From CAZSAT01 sp964604675 (GTDB lineage: Bacteria; Myxococcota_A; UBA796; CAJQPC01): a stretch of DNA of 64,000 nucleotides. The stretch is taken from NCBI GenBank assembly GCA_964604675.1, contig CAZSAT010000013.1, forward strand, positions 23,877-87,876. Reading direction: 5' to 3'. Shown in pieces: positions 34,062-43,524 of the stretch. Position 1 is the first letter of the stretch; each line of letters starts with the position of its first letter. The position numbers were made by a program, and so were the translations under genes. The notes beneath the pieces were generated by a model. That model was not told the DNA's origin, did not search any database, and worked only from the letters and a program-made list of their open reading frames with translations.

Positions 34062-35752
34062 GCGACTTCGACGTCATCGTTGTCGGGGGCGGCCCAGCCG
34101 GCGCCACCGTGGCCACCTACATGGCTCTGTGGGGCCATCGGGTGCTGCTCTACGAGAAGAGCGACTTCCCCCGCTACCGCCTGGGTGAGTCGCTCCTGCC
34201 GAGCACGATGCCCGTGCTCGAGGACTTCGGCCTGCTCGACAAGATGGAGGCCCTGGGCTTTCCGCGCAAGACCGGTGGCAGCTTCACCTGGGGCAAGCAG
34301 GAGGAGCCCTGGTCGGTGCGCTTCTCCGAGAACCCCTTCCTGCCCTACCCCTACGCGTACCACGTCGATCGCTCGGTGTTCGACGCAGTGCTGCTCGACC
34401 GGGCGCGCGAGGCGGGGGTGGAGGTGAGGCGGGCGACGGTCGACGAGCCCGTGCTCGATGGGGACCGCGTGGTGGGGGTGCGGGCCCATGCGACCGGGGA
34501 GCCTCAGCACGAGGAGCTCGCACCCTTCGTGGTCGACGCCTCGGGCCCGGCGTCGGTGCTGGGGGACCGGCTGACGCTCCGCACCTACGACGGCGGCATG
34601 CGCCAGACCTCGCTGCACACCTACTACCGTGGGGTGGCCGGCGAGCCCGCCGGGCAGGAAGGTCATGTGATCGTGACCAGCTGCGAGCACGGCTGGTTCT
34701 GGTACATCCCGATGAGCGGCGGCGATCTGGGCGAGGCGAGCGTCGGGCTCGTCACCGGGCAGGAGTTCCGCCCGGAGATCAAGGAGCTGGGCGCCGAGGG
34801 CTTCTTCGAGAAGGCGCTGTCGGGCGCCCCCCGGGTGCAGGCGATGATCGGTCCGCGCGCCGAGCGGGTGGGGGCCGTGCGCGGCATCAAGGACTGGGCC
34901 TTCGCCTGCGGTCGGATGGCCGGCCCCGGATACTTCCTCGCAGGCGATGCTGCGGCGTTCGTCGACCCCTTGCTGTCGACCGGCGTGACCCTGGCGATGC
35001 TCGCGGGGTACTCGGCGGCGGTGTGCCTGTCGACGGCGCTGGCCGATCCGGGCATGGAAGCGGACGCCACGGCGTTCTACGACACGAACTACAAGCGCAT
35101 GTACTCGGTCACCCGGGACTGCCTGATGTACTTCTACTCGGGCAACGCCAGCCGAGAAGGCGTGTTCTGGGAGGCTCGGCGGCTGATGAGGTTCGGCGAG
35201 AACGCCGGGGCCAAGCAAGCGTTCAGCCACCTCGTGAACACGGTGGCGGCGAACCCGCACCCGGCCGCGCGGAAGCAGATCCACATGTTCAAGCAGTTCA
35301 TGGCCCACCTCGAGCACCCGCTCGGCGAGATGAGGAAGGAGCCGGCCTTCCGGCTCCTCATGGAGGAGCACGGCGCTCCCTGCCTGCCGCTGTCCGCGCT
35401 GTCGGACGACACCATCTGCCGACCGAACGGCAGCGTGAGCGAAGCCTGTGTGATCGACGACCGCGAGCATCGGCTGCGCAAGGAGCGTGGCATCGCCTAC
35501 GACCAGGACCGCCCGGTCTTCTCGTCCACGGCGTCGTGGTTGCTCGGACGCAACTTCGCCCCGCTGTCGGGCGAGGCGGTGGAGCTGTTGCAGGAGGCCG
35601 GAGAGAAGGGCTGCACGTGGTCCGAGCTGGTCGACCGTCTCTCCGAGACCTGGTTCATGTCGCGCGACGAGGCCGAGGTCGAGGGGCTCCGGGTCCTCGG
35701 AGACCTGCACCGCGAAGCGTTCGTGCGGCTGCACCCTCCTCCAGCCGCCTGA
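34058..35752 (+). CDS. Flavin-dependent halogenase
   Basis: A 564-residue FAD enzyme that installs Cl or Br on an aromatic ring, using reduced FAD and oxygen. It has the dinucleotide motif VVGGGPAGATVA, GESLLPST, a Lys at position 71 in PRKTGGSFTWG matching the HOX-activating Lys region of phenolic/pyrrole halogenases, and the diagnostic WFWYIP (213-218). A later GDAAAFVDPLLSTG is the second FAD motif. ATG 34058 overlaps the methyltransferase stop. With that gene it looks like a small natural-product operon; no carrier protein or NRPS/PKS is visible, so a free substrate is more likely. Confidence 0.9.
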   Translation: MSDFDVIVVGGGPAGATVATYMALWGHRVLLYEKSDFPRYRLGESLLPSTMPVLEDFGLLDKMEALGFPRKTGGSFTWGKQEEPWSVRFSENPFLPYPYAYHVDRSVFDAVLLDRAREAGVEVRRATVDEPVLDGDRVVGVRAHATGEPQHEELAPFVVDASGPASVLGDRLTLRTYDGGMRQTSLHTYYRGVAGEPAGQEGHVIVTSCEHGWFWYIPMSGGDLGEASVGLVTGQEFRPEIKELGAEGFFEKALSGAPRVQAMIGPRAERVGAVRGIKDWAFACGRMAGPGYFLAGDAAAFVDPLLSTGVTLAMLAGYSAAVCLSTALADPGMEADATAFYDTNYKRMYSVTRDCLMYFYSGNASREGVFWEARRLMRFGENAGAKQAFSHLVNTVAANPHPAARKQIHMFKQFMAHLEHPLGEMRKEPAFRLLMEEHGAPCLPLSALSDDTICRPNGSVSEACVIDDREHRLRKERGIAYDQDRPVFSSTASWLLGRNFAPLSGEAVELLQEAGEKGCTWSELVDRLSETWFMSRDEAEVEGLRVLGDLHREAFVRLHPPPAA

Positions 35753-35759
35753 CGGGTTC

Positions 35760-37451
35760 CTACAGCGTCTTCAGGAACATCACCAGCTGCGCACGTTCCG
35801 TGTCGGTCAGTTCCGTCCCGTCGGGGCCCAGGAGCACCGTGTCGTGGCCGGCGTTCGACAGCCCGGGCCGGCTGGTGTCCATCCAGGCCTCGTCCTCGCG
35901 CCAGGCCTCGGGGATCGCCTCGCCGGTCGGGTAGCCGACGCAGTCCGAATCGAAGTCCGTGGCGGGGTCGTCGGCGGGCCCCTGGTAGAAGCTCGTGGGG
36001 CGCTCCGCCGCCGGACGCAACAGGTCGCAGAGCGTGGGCACGGCGTTGTTGTGCAGGTAGGGGTAGCGCGCCCAGATGCCGTCCAAAGGCGGCGGGACGT
36101 AGCCCGCGTCCTCGGCGCGGATCACGGTGTCCATCCAGCCGGAGATCGCCAGCGCGTTGAGCGGGCCCTCCAGGTGGGCCATGCCCTGCGCGCGGCCCGG
36201 GTCGGTGCCCACGTCGAAGCGCGGCGTGCTGCCGTGGTACCAGACCCTCGTGGTCGCGAAGCGCTCCACGGGGTCGGTCACGTCGCCCTCCCAGCCCTTG
36301 TCGTAGCGCCCGTGGCAGCTCGCGCAGCGGTCGTCGAACAGCGCCTGGCCCGCTACCGCCTGGGCCTCGTCCAGCCCCTCGGTGCCGAAGAAGTCGGTCC
36401 ACCGTGGGGCCTCGGTGGCGAAGATGGCCACGGTGACCTCGTCGACCACCTGCTGCTCGTCCTCGAGCCAGCCCTCCAGCGCGGTCAGGTCGGTGCCGCG
36501 CCCGATCTCGTTCCACAGGAAGTTCGTGAGGGCGGGGTTGCCGGAGACCAGGGCGCCGTCGGCGAGCCAGCGGGTCTTGTACTTCAGGGTCCACCAGACC
36601 ATCGGCTTGCTGTCGGCGATCTCGACCTCGAAGCCGCTGGCGGCCGGATCGCTCTCGAGCGCCGCCGACCGGGTCGCCCAGGCGTCCGGGTTGCGGCGGG
36701 CCAGGCTCAGGCCCACCTGGGCCAGGGAGCTGTCGAGTCCGAGCACCTCCGGGTCCTTCGAGCCGACCGCGGGCAAGACCTCCTGCAGCGCCTCGTACAT
36801 GGCGATCTCACCCTCGGTGGGATCGGTGAGCTCGATGAAGATCTCGGTCGACACCGCCGGCACGAGGTTCGACGCCATGTGGAAGAAGGCGTTGGGGCGC
36901 GAGCGCCGGCTGCTCAGCCCCATCACGGTGCGCCCGAAGAGCTCGCTGGCGTGGCACACCGCACAGCTGAAGTTCAGGGCGTCGCCGTGCTCCATCGACA
37001 CGACCGCCACGCCCATCGGGTCGCCCGGTTCGGCACCCTCGGGACGCGGAAGGGCGTAGATGCCCTCGGCGGAGTCGTCCGGGTACGGCGGCAGGTCGAG
37101 CAGCTCGTAGAGGGTGTCGAGGTCCGCGAAGCCGAGGAAGTCGACGAAGAGCTGCTCGAAGGAGGCGTTGTCCGGATCCGAGAACATGGAGACCAGAGGC
37201 CAGTAGGGCACCTGGATCCCGGTGACCGACACCGGCCAGGCATAGGCGTGCAGCAGGCCCTGCCGCCGGACCTCGGCGAGGTGGTCGTCGTCCAGCTCGT
37301 AGATGTTGCCGCGGTGGGTGCCGGGCTCGACCCACGCCTGCTCGGACCAGTCCGCGACCGCCCGGTCGCACACGCCGTCGGCGTTCGCGTCGAGCCCGCG
37401 CTCGCAGCCCGGCGGCTCGGGGGCGCAGGCCAGGAGGAGCGTCAGCGTCAT
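35760..37451 (-). CDS. RoxA-like dihaem c-type cytochrome lipoprotein
   Basis: A 563-residue lipoprotein (LTLLLACAPEPP) with two haem c sites, CAVCH and CASCH. The C-terminal YLHNNAVPTLCDLL and TSFYQG motifs resemble the dihaem oxygenase/peroxidase group that includes rubber oxygenase RoxA, which cleaves polyisoprene. RoxA proteins are longer, so the substrate is only suggested. It would act in the periplasm or outside the cell. It is convergent with the halogenase and separated from it by 7 bases. Confidence 0.82.
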   Translation of the reverse strand: MTLTLLLACAPEPPGCERGLDANADGVCDRAVADWSEQAWVEPGTHRGNIYELDDDHLAEVRRQGLLHAYAWPVSVTGIQVPYWPLVSMFSDPDNASFEQLFVDFLGFADLDTLYELLDLPPYPDDSAEGIYALPRPEGAEPGDPMGVAVVSMEHGDALNFSCAVCHASELFGRTVMGLSSRRSRPNAFFHMASNLVPAVSTEIFIELTDPTEGEIAMYEALQEVLPAVGSKDPEVLGLDSSLAQVGLSLARRNPDAWATRSAALESDPAASGFEVEIADSKPMVWWTLKYKTRWLADGALVSGNPALTNFLWNEIGRGTDLTALEGWLEDEQQVVDEVTVAIFATEAPRWTDFFGTEGLDEAQAVAGQALFDDRCASCHGRYDKGWEGDVTDPVERFATTRVWYHGSTPRFDVGTDPGRAQGMAHLEGPLNALAISGWMDTVIRAEDAGYVPPPLDGIWARYPYLHNNAVPTLCDLLRPAAERPTSFYQGPADDPATDFDSDCVGYPTGEAIPEAWREDEAWMDTSRPGLSNAGHDTVLLGPDGTELTDTERAQLVMFLKTL

Positions 37452-37503
37452 GCGGGCATCGTAGCTGCGAACCCGCGGCCCGGGCGCCCGCGGCTCGCCA
37501 GGC

Positions 37504-38955
37504 TCACCTCCGCTCCAGGTACGCGTACCAGGGCTGCCCGGCGGGCTCGATGGTCACCGCCTCCAGCGCCCACTCCGGGTCTTCCAACAGGGCCAGGCCG
37601 CGCCCCCCGCTCTCGCTGACCAGGTCGGCGTTGGTCACCACGGCACCCGAGCCGGCCGGCGGCGACCAGGCCTCCCACACCGTGGGCAGGGCCACGCCCT
37701 CGAGCCCGGCCCGGAGCACGATGGAGCGGCTGCCCAGCGTGCTCGCGACCTGGCCCGTGGGTGGGGGGTGGCGTGCGAGCCAGACCCCGAGCTGCCGGGC
37801 GGCCAGCGAGTCCTCGGTGAAGTCCGGTGCGGGTCCCCTCATCGGTCCCCAGATCGCCTCCAGGGCGCAGACCGCCGCCACCAGCAGCACCGAGGGGCCG
37901 GGCGCGCCGAGCCGCGTGCGTGCTGCCGTCAGCGCCACCGCGACCAGCACGAGTCCGAGCGGCAGCAGGAACATCAGGTTCGCCGCCGTCGACGCCTGCC
38001 CACGCGCGGCCGGCACCAGGGTGATGGCGACCAGGGGTGCCAGCCCCAGGCTCAGCAGAGCGGCCGCGCGCCAGCCCCGCACCGCGAGGAGGGCCCCTCC
38101 CATCATCACGAGCACCATGGTGGCCAGTCCGGTGCTCTCGACGAGCCCACGAGCCATGAAGGGCACCGCCTCTGGGGCTTCCGCGAACATCCCCGTGAGG
38201 TGCACGGCGTGCCGATCCACGCCGCGGTCCAGGGCGTCCAACACCCACAAGCGGTAGCCGGTGGGCACGCTCGCGGCCCCGTGCAAGGCCACGAGGTCCT
38301 CGATCGGCCAGGTGCCGTACCAGGTCTGCGCGAGGTGGCTCCACGCCAGGGGCTTGGGCCCCAGGACCCCCCAGAGGGCCTTGGGGGTGAGCGCGAGCAC
38401 CCCGAGGCCCGCCCACCGCCAGCGTCCGAGCAGGAGGGCGGCAGCCGCCAGGGCCACCGGCACGACCAGGCCCTCGGCTCTGGCCAGCGGCGCCAGGGAG
38501 GCCAGCGCGAAGGCCCAGCCCCAGCGATCGCGCACGGCGAGGCCGACGGCACCGGCGACGAGCAGCCAGGTGAGCGGGCGCGCGTCCAGCACCTCGGCGT
38601 GCTCGAGCACCGCGGGTGACAGGGCCCAGAGCGCGACGACGGCGCGCGCACTCCACGGTCCGGCGAGGCGCCACGCCATGGCGTGCAGGGGCATGGCGAC
38701 GAGGCCGGCGACGATCAGGTTCGCGAGCCGCGCGGCGCCCACCCCGTCGCCCCCGGTGAAGGGCACCATGAGCGCAGGCCACAGCGGGGGCCAGTAGCCG
38801 GGGTCGAGCACCGCGCCGACCCCGCGCCAGCTCTGGGCGAGCGCCAGCATCTCCAGGCCGTCGGGGCTCTCGCGGGCCGGTCCGGCCACGCTCAGCAGCA
38901 GGATCAGCGTCCAGGCCGTGACGAGCACGCGCTCCTCGCGCTCGCTGACCTTCAT
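37504..38955 (-). CDS. Polytopic membrane protein, ArnT-like GT-C type
   Basis: A 483-residue protein with about ten hydrophobic segments. The early loop DGLEMLALAQSW and YWPPLWPALMVPF resemble the first periplasmic loops of GT39-type mannosyl/arabinosyl transferases, which use polyprenyl-phosphate sugars. ATG 38955 overlaps the preceding gene by 4 bases. The operon runs 42163 to 37504: DDG-B, CRTAC1 lipoprotein, small membrane protein, GT-C. The sugar and acceptor are unknown. Confidence 0.72.
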   Translation of the reverse strand: MKVSEREERVLVTAWTLILLLSVAGPARESPDGLEMLALAQSWRGVGAVLDPGYWPPLWPALMVPFTGGDGVGAARLANLIVAGLVAMPLHAMAWRLAGPWSARAVVALWALSPAVLEHAEVLDARPLTWLLVAGAVGLAVRDRWGWAFALASLAPLARAEGLVVPVALAAAALLLGRWRWAGLGVLALTPKALWGVLGPKPLAWSHLAQTWYGTWPIEDLVALHGAASVPTGYRLWVLDALDRGVDRHAVHLTGMFAEAPEAVPFMARGLVESTGLATMVLVMMGGALLAVRGWRAAALLSLGLAPLVAITLVPAARGQASTAANLMFLLPLGLVLVAVALTAARTRLGAPGPSVLLVAAVCALEAIWGPMRGPAPDFTEDSLAARQLGVWLARHPPPTGQVASTLGSRSIVLRAGLEGVALPTVWEAWSPPAGSGAVVTNADLVSESGGRGLALLEDPEWALEAVTIEPAGQPWYAYLERR

Positions 38956-39425
38956 GGAGCCAGTCGGGTGAGGGCGTAGCGGGCCGCCAGCCGGTCTTCG
39001 GCGGTGGGACCGTCGACGGCGGCCCGCTCGAGCAGGGCGCGGTCGCGGGGGTCGCCGCGCAGGCCGAGCTCGAGCGCGGCGAGCCCTGCGGCTCCTGGCG
39101 TGGCCCAGACCGCCTCGTCGGGAAGCTCGCCCTTGCGGATGGTGGCGGCCACGGCGCCCAGGGGTGGCAGCGTGTCCGGGCCGCCGGCCCGCGCCAGCCG
39201 CTCGCCCACCACGGCGACCGACCGCACGCTGGTCGAGCGCCAGGCCATGGCGTCGGGCCAACCGGCGAGCAGCTGGCGGCGCACCTCGGGCAGGTCCGGG
39301 GGGGCTTGCTCGACGGCGGCCACCGCCGCGCGGGCGGCGGCTTCCCGTCGAGCGTCGTGCACGTCCTGTCGGATCCAGGCGAGGGCCAGGGCGACGAGCA
39401 GCGCGAGGGCCGTTCCGATCCGCAC
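38952..39425 (-). CDS. Small membrane-anchored alpha-helical protein
   Basis: A 157-residue protein: an N-terminal membrane segment (GTALALLVALALAWI) followed by Ala/Leu/Arg-rich amphipathic helices with a repeated feel, resembling a short HEAT-like or helical solenoid. It starts at GTG 39425, ten bases after the CRTAC1 gene ends, and overlaps the GT-C gene by 4 bases. Its function is unknown; it may connect the two. Confidence 0.7.
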   Translation of the reverse strand: MRIGTALALLVALALAWIRQDVHDARREAAARAAVAAVEQAPPDLPEVRRQLLAGWPDAMAWRSTSVRSVAVVGERLARAGGPDTLPPLGAVAATIRKGELPDEAVWATPGAAGLAALELGLRGDPRDRALLERAAVDGPTAEDRLAARYALTRLAP

Positions 39426-39434
39426 GCGATCAGT

Positions 39435-40967
39435 CTACTGCGAGGCGCTCCCCGGCCTGGCCACCAGCCGCCGGCGTGCGGGCGTCGGACCCTCCAGGCT
39501 GACCGAGCCGCCGCTGCCCGGAAAGCGCACGTGCACCGCGTCGACCTCGTCGGTGTCGCCCAGTCCGAACCAGGCCTCGGGACGCCGAGAGGCCCCGTAG
39601 CCGGTGTCCTGCACCACCCACGAGGTCCACGCCCGGCCCGCAGCCTCCACCTCGACCACGCTCCCGGCCGGCGCCTCGACCACCAACCAGCTGCCCTCGG
39701 AGCAGCCCTCGCTCAGGTAGAGCAGGGGCCGCTCGACCGCCTGGCTCACCAGCAGGTCGAGCACGCCGTCGTCGTTGAAGTCGGCGGGGGCCACGGCGCG
39801 GTGGCTGCCCGACTCGGGCAAGCCCACGGCGGGCCCCACGTTCTCGAAGCCCCCGTCGGTCTGCGCCATCAGGTCGACCGGCATGGACAGGCCGCTGCCG
39901 TGCCCGTGGGTGAAGTCGCCCTGGGCCACGGCGACGTCCAGGTCGCCGTCGTTGTCGTAGTCGAACCAGGCCGATCCCCACCCCATGGCGTCGTTGGAGG
40001 TCAGGCTGTCGACGCCGATGCCGAGGGTGACGTCGACGAAGCTGCCGTCGTCCTGCCCGTGGAGCAGCACCGTGTGGGCGGTGCCGGTGAGGAGGAGGTC
40101 GGCCACGCCGTCCTGGTCGTAGTCGCCGACCGACCCGCCCATGCCGCCCATCTCGATCCCGCAGGCGCAGTCGGCCGAGACGTCCTCGAGCCCGCCGCCC
40201 GTGTTGCGGAGCAGGGCGTTGCCGCCGAAGCGGTCGCCCTGGTCGTTGACCACGTACACGTCCTGCCAGCCGTCGCCGTCGTGGTCGAAGAGGATGGCGT
40301 CGAAGCCGTGGCGGTTGGCCATCGAGTCGGGCACGACCTCCTCGTCGACCCGCGGCTGGAAGCTGCCGTCCCCCCAGGCCAAGAGGTCGTCGGCCTGCTC
40401 GTCGTTCGGGTCGGTGGTGACCAGGTAGAAGTCGGTCCAGCCGTCGCCGTCGAGGTCCGCGGGAGCCAGCTCCGCCCAGTGCACGCCTCGGCTGCCGAGC
40501 GAGCCGGCCAGGGTCAGCTCGCCGCCGTCGTTCCGCAGGAGCTGGCCCTCGCCGCCTCCCAGGGCGATGTCGCGTTCGCCGTCGCCGTCGATGTCCACGA
40601 GGCTGGGCACGCCGGGGTGCGAGAGCTCCATCGTGTCGTGCACGAACGCGTCGCCGTCCCAGCGGTAGAGGTCGAGGGTGGGGGTCGCGTAGCTCACCAC
40701 GAGGTCCAGGTCGCCGTCGCCGTCGAGGTCGTCGAGGACCACGCCGCCGCCGCTCGGGTTCGCGTCGTCGCGCTCCTCCTGTCCCCGCAGGCCCAGCGCC
40801 TCGCCGCGCTCGACCCATGCGTGCGGGACCGGGTTCGCGCAGCTCTGCACCTCGCCGCAGCTCAGCGTGCTGCCGTCGGTGCCGGTGGCGCAGGCGCTCG
40901 CCGCGGTGTCGTCCCCACCGGCGGAGTCGGAGGGCTCCGCGCCGGTGCAGGCGAGCCAGAGCCACAC
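39435..40967 (-). CDS. CRTAC1-like FG-GAP/VCBS repeat lipoprotein
   Basis: A 510-residue lipoprotein starting at GTG 40967 (VWLWLACTG) with several FG-GAP/VCBS-type Asp repeats (DLDGDGDLDLVV, DIDGDGERDIAL, DHDGDGWQDVYV, DYDNDGDLDVAV) that form a calcium-dependent propeller, and a C-terminal ASPIC/UnbV-like stretch (HVRFPGSGGSV). Such proteins are usually exported and bind other proteins or glycans. It begins two bases after the DDG-B stop, so it is part of the same operon. Confidence 0.82.
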   Translation of the reverse strand: MWLWLACTGAEPSDSAGGDDTAASACATGTDGSTLSCGEVQSCANPVPHAWVERGEALGLRGQEERDDANPSGGGVVLDDLDGDGDLDLVVSYATPTLDLYRWDGDAFVHDTMELSHPGVPSLVDIDGDGERDIALGGGEGQLLRNDGGELTLAGSLGSRGVHWAELAPADLDGDGWTDFYLVTTDPNDEQADDLLAWGDGSFQPRVDEEVVPDSMANRHGFDAILFDHDGDGWQDVYVVNDQGDRFGGNALLRNTGGGLEDVSADCACGIEMGGMGGSVGDYDQDGVADLLLTGTAHTVLLHGQDDGSFVDVTLGIGVDSLTSNDAMGWGSAWFDYDNDGDLDVAVAQGDFTHGHGSGLSMPVDLMAQTDGGFENVGPAVGLPESGSHRAVAPADFNDDGVLDLLVSQAVERPLLYLSEGCSEGSWLVVEAPAGSVVEVEAAGRAWTSWVVQDTGYGASRRPEAWFGLGDTDEVDAVHVRFPGSGGSVSLEGPTPARRRLVARPGSASQ

Positions 40968-40969
40968 GA

Positions 40970-42163
40970 TCAGGCGGGCACGAGCCCCACGCGGCTCGCG
41001 CGGTGGCGCTGGCTGGCGATGCTCCAGAGCTCCCCGTCGCGCGCGACCTCCACCAGGGGCCCGTCGACCGCCACGTCCTGGGCGGCAAGCACCACGACCC
41101 CCATGTCGGCTCCCAGCAGGTCGGCGTACTCGGCGATGGCCTTCGCATCGGGTTCCAACGCGAGCACCAGCACCGCGACGGGGGCGCCGCGTGCGTCGTA
41201 GAGCGCGTCGGCGTAGTCGGCGACCTTGTCGGGTGCGAGCGCCGGTGAGCGGTACACCGGTCCGCCGTGCACGGCGGGCACCTGGAGCGTGGCGGGAGCG
41301 ACGACGAGCACGCGGTGGTGGGTGGCGAGGTGCTGGAGCATGGCCGCGGTGAAGCCGGGGAGATCGGCGGCTCCGACCCGCCAGACGCTCAAGCCGTCGG
41401 AGAGCGAGGGCGTGCCGTCGCCCAGCAGGGCGGCTTCGGGCACGGGGGCGGTGGGATCCTGCGCCCCGCCCCTTCCGCGGTCGCTCCCTCCGCGCAGCCA
41501 CAGGGCGCCCACCCCGGCGAGCGCGACGACGCCGAGGCCGAGCAGGACGTACAGCGAGCCGCCGTCCTCGGATCCCCCCCCCTCGGGGGAGGTCTGGGGA
41601 AAGGTCTGCGGGGTGGTGTCGGCGGCGGGGGCTCCGCTCGACGAGGGCGGCGCCTCGCCCATGGGCAGTGCGCCGGTGGGTCCCGAGCCTGGCGGGTCGC
41701 TCGGCGCGGCGCCTGGGGCCGGGTCACCGGTCGGCGGGAGCGCCGTGCCACCCGGGGCGCCGGTGCTCGGGCTGAGCGTGGCTTCGGTGCTCAGGATGCC
41801 CGCCGTGCGGGTGAGCACGAGGTTGCGGCCCCCGCCCTCGCTCGCCGGAAAGGTGACGTCGCCTGCGGGGATGGTGTCGGACCCGAGCACGAGCGACACC
41901 TGGAAGTCGTCGCCCAGGACCATGGCGGATCCCGAGTAGTTCAGGTCGCCCGCGGTGACATCCGGAGCTTCGCCGTCGTCGCGCAGGGCGGTCTCGCTGG
42001 TGGTGCCGTCCACCCCCGAGAGCAACACCTTCACCTCGTCGGTGGTGGCCTCTTCGAGCACCAGGCGGATGACCACGCCGCCCAGCTCGCCGGGGCCGGC
42101 CGCGATCAGCAGCGGAGCCAACAGCGCGAGGAGCAGCAGGGGGAGGGACCGGCGATCCGACAT
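40970..42163 (-). CDS. DDG-domain membrane protein, paralogue B
   Basis: A 397-residue protein of the same design as 24841-25749: signal peptide, extracytoplasmic domain with RDDGEAPDVTAGD (DDG at 62-64), a long Pro/Gly/Ser/Thr linker, one membrane segment (SLYVLLGLGVVALAGVGAL, about 208-228) and a cytosolic domain with HHRVLVVAP, HGGPVYRSP and VAVLVLALEPD. It is the first gene of the operon ending in the GT-C gene at 37504. It diverges from paralogue C within 53 bases, so they may share a promoter region. Confidence 0.75.
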   Translation of the reverse strand: MSDRRSLPLLLLALLAPLLIAAGPGELGGVVIRLVLEEATTDEVKVLLSGVDGTTSETALRDDGEAPDVTAGDLNYSGSAMVLGDDFQVSLVLGSDTIPAGDVTFPASEGGGRNLVLTRTAGILSTEATLSPSTGAPGGTALPPTGDPAPGAAPSDPPGSGPTGALPMGEAPPSSSGAPAADTTPQTFPQTSPEGGGSEDGGSLYVLLGLGVVALAGVGALWLRGGSDRGRGGAQDPTAPVPEAALLGDGTPSLSDGLSVWRVGAADLPGFTAAMLQHLATHHRVLVVAPATLQVPAVHGGPVYRSPALAPDKVADYADALYDARGAPVAVLVLALEPDAKAIAEYADLLGADMGVVVLAAQDVAVDGPLVEVARDGELWSIASQRHRASRVGLVPA

Positions 42164-42216
42164 CAGACGTCTCCGGCGCGTCGGCGCGCTCTTGCGCCGT
42201 GTTCTACCATGGCCCC

Positions 42217-43524
42217 GTGAGCCCTCTCGGCGTCAGCCTCCTGCTCGCCCACGCGGCTCCCGTCACGCTGCAGGTGAGCGGCGTGGAGAGCACGAGGGCG
42301 CTCGGTGTGTGGCTCAAGGGCTCGGACACGCCCACCCTCGCGGCCTGCGGCGACGGCGTGCCCCCCGATGAGGAACCCGATGGCCTGTGGACGTGCGAGG
42401 CCGACGTGGTCCCCGGCGACTTCGAGATCGGGCTGGTGCGCGACGGCAAGCTGAGCTGGGTGGGCGACCAGGAGATCGCGCCCGGCGCATCAGTCTGGAT
42501 CGAGCTCAGCTCGGGCCGCTCGGTCCTGCACCCCGGTCCTGCGCCGCCCGGCGACGCGCCGTCGGCCCGCGAGCCCTGGCACACGGTCCTGGTCCGGGTC
42601 GCCGGTCATCCGGGCTCCGTCCCGCCCGTGGTGCAGCTCCAGACCGCCTCGGGCGCCACCGAGATGGGCTGCCACGACGACGGTGGGTTCCCCGAGCACG
42701 CGGCGGACGACGGCGTGTTCGGCTGCGGCGGGAGCATGCCGGCGGTCGAGCTGAGCGCGTCGGTGTCGCTCAAGTTCGGCAGCGAGCCGGTGGTCGCCGG
42801 GGAGGTGAGCTGGGAGACCGCGCCGAGCGTGCGCTACATCGAGCTGGTGGCGGGTCAGCCGGCCAGCACGGCGCCCTTCTCCCTGGTCCCCGCCGAGAAG
42901 GTGGAGCTGCCCCCGGCTGGTGCGCCTGCGCCGGTGCCCCTGTCGGGCAACGAGCCCATGATGCGCGCGCCCGAAGCCCCGGGGGGCTACCGCTGGGGGG
43001 CCTTGGCGGTCGCCGGGGTCCTGGGGCTCGGCCTCGGGCTCCTCCTGGGGCGTCGAGGCGGCCAGCCGGAGGGCATCGTCCTGCTCGAACGGCCCCTGAT
43101 CGCGCCCGGCGGTCCGCGTCCGGGAGACCCCGCCGCGGTCGTGACCGACACCCTGCCGGGCACGACCGCGCAGGTCCTGGCGGATCTGGCACGCGCCCAC
43201 CGGGTGGTCCTCGTGGCCGATCCGGAGCTCGCGGTCGATCCGGTCGAGGGCCACGCCGTCTACCGCGCCGAGGTGCCCGACCGGCTGGTGGTCGAGCGGG
43301 CGGTCCGCGACCTCGCCCGCCTGCCCGGTGCGCCGCTGGTGGTGCTCGTGGTGGGGCGTCACACGGTGGTGGACCCGGGGGATCTGTCCGCGGATCCGGG
43401 CGCCCGCCTGCTCGATGCGGTGGCTCCCGCCTGGGTGGTGATGCTCGTCGAGCGCGGACAGCAGGCTCCGGCAGCGTGTGCCGCCTGGCGCCTGGAGGAC
43501 GACGGGACGTGGGCCCGAGCGTGA
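42217..43524 (+). CDS. DDG-domain membrane protein, paralogue C
   Basis: A 435-residue member of the same family with two DDG-like extracytoplasmic modules (around 49 and 154, the second CHDDGGFPEHAADDG), a membrane segment (ALAVAGVLGLGLGLLLG) and the cytosolic domain HRVVLVAD, GHAVYRAE and PLVVLVVG. GTG 42217 starts a signal peptide (VSPLGVSLLLAHA); another in-frame GTG at 42199 is less likely. It overlaps the GT-C gene at 43521 by 4 bases. The Cys in both modules suggest disulfides, so this part is outside the cytoplasm. Confidence 0.75.
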   Translation: MSPLGVSLLLAHAAPVTLQVSGVESTRALGVWLKGSDTPTLAACGDGVPPDEEPDGLWTCEADVVPGDFEIGLVRDGKLSWVGDQEIAPGASVWIELSSGRSVLHPGPAPPGDAPSAREPWHTVLVRVAGHPGSVPPVVQLQTASGATEMGCHDDGGFPEHAADDGVFGCGGSMPAVELSASVSLKFGSEPVVAGEVSWETAPSVRYIELVAGQPASTAPFSLVPAEKVELPPAGAPAPVPLSGNEPMMRAPEAPGGYRWGALAVAGVLGLGLGLLLGRRGGQPEGIVLLERPLIAPGGPRPGDPAAVVTDTLPGTTAQVLADLARAHRVVLVADPELAVDPVEGHAVYRAEVPDRLVVERAVRDLARLPGAPLVVLVVGRHTVVDPGDLSADPGARLLDAVAPAWVVMLVERGQQAPAACAAWRLEDDGTWARA

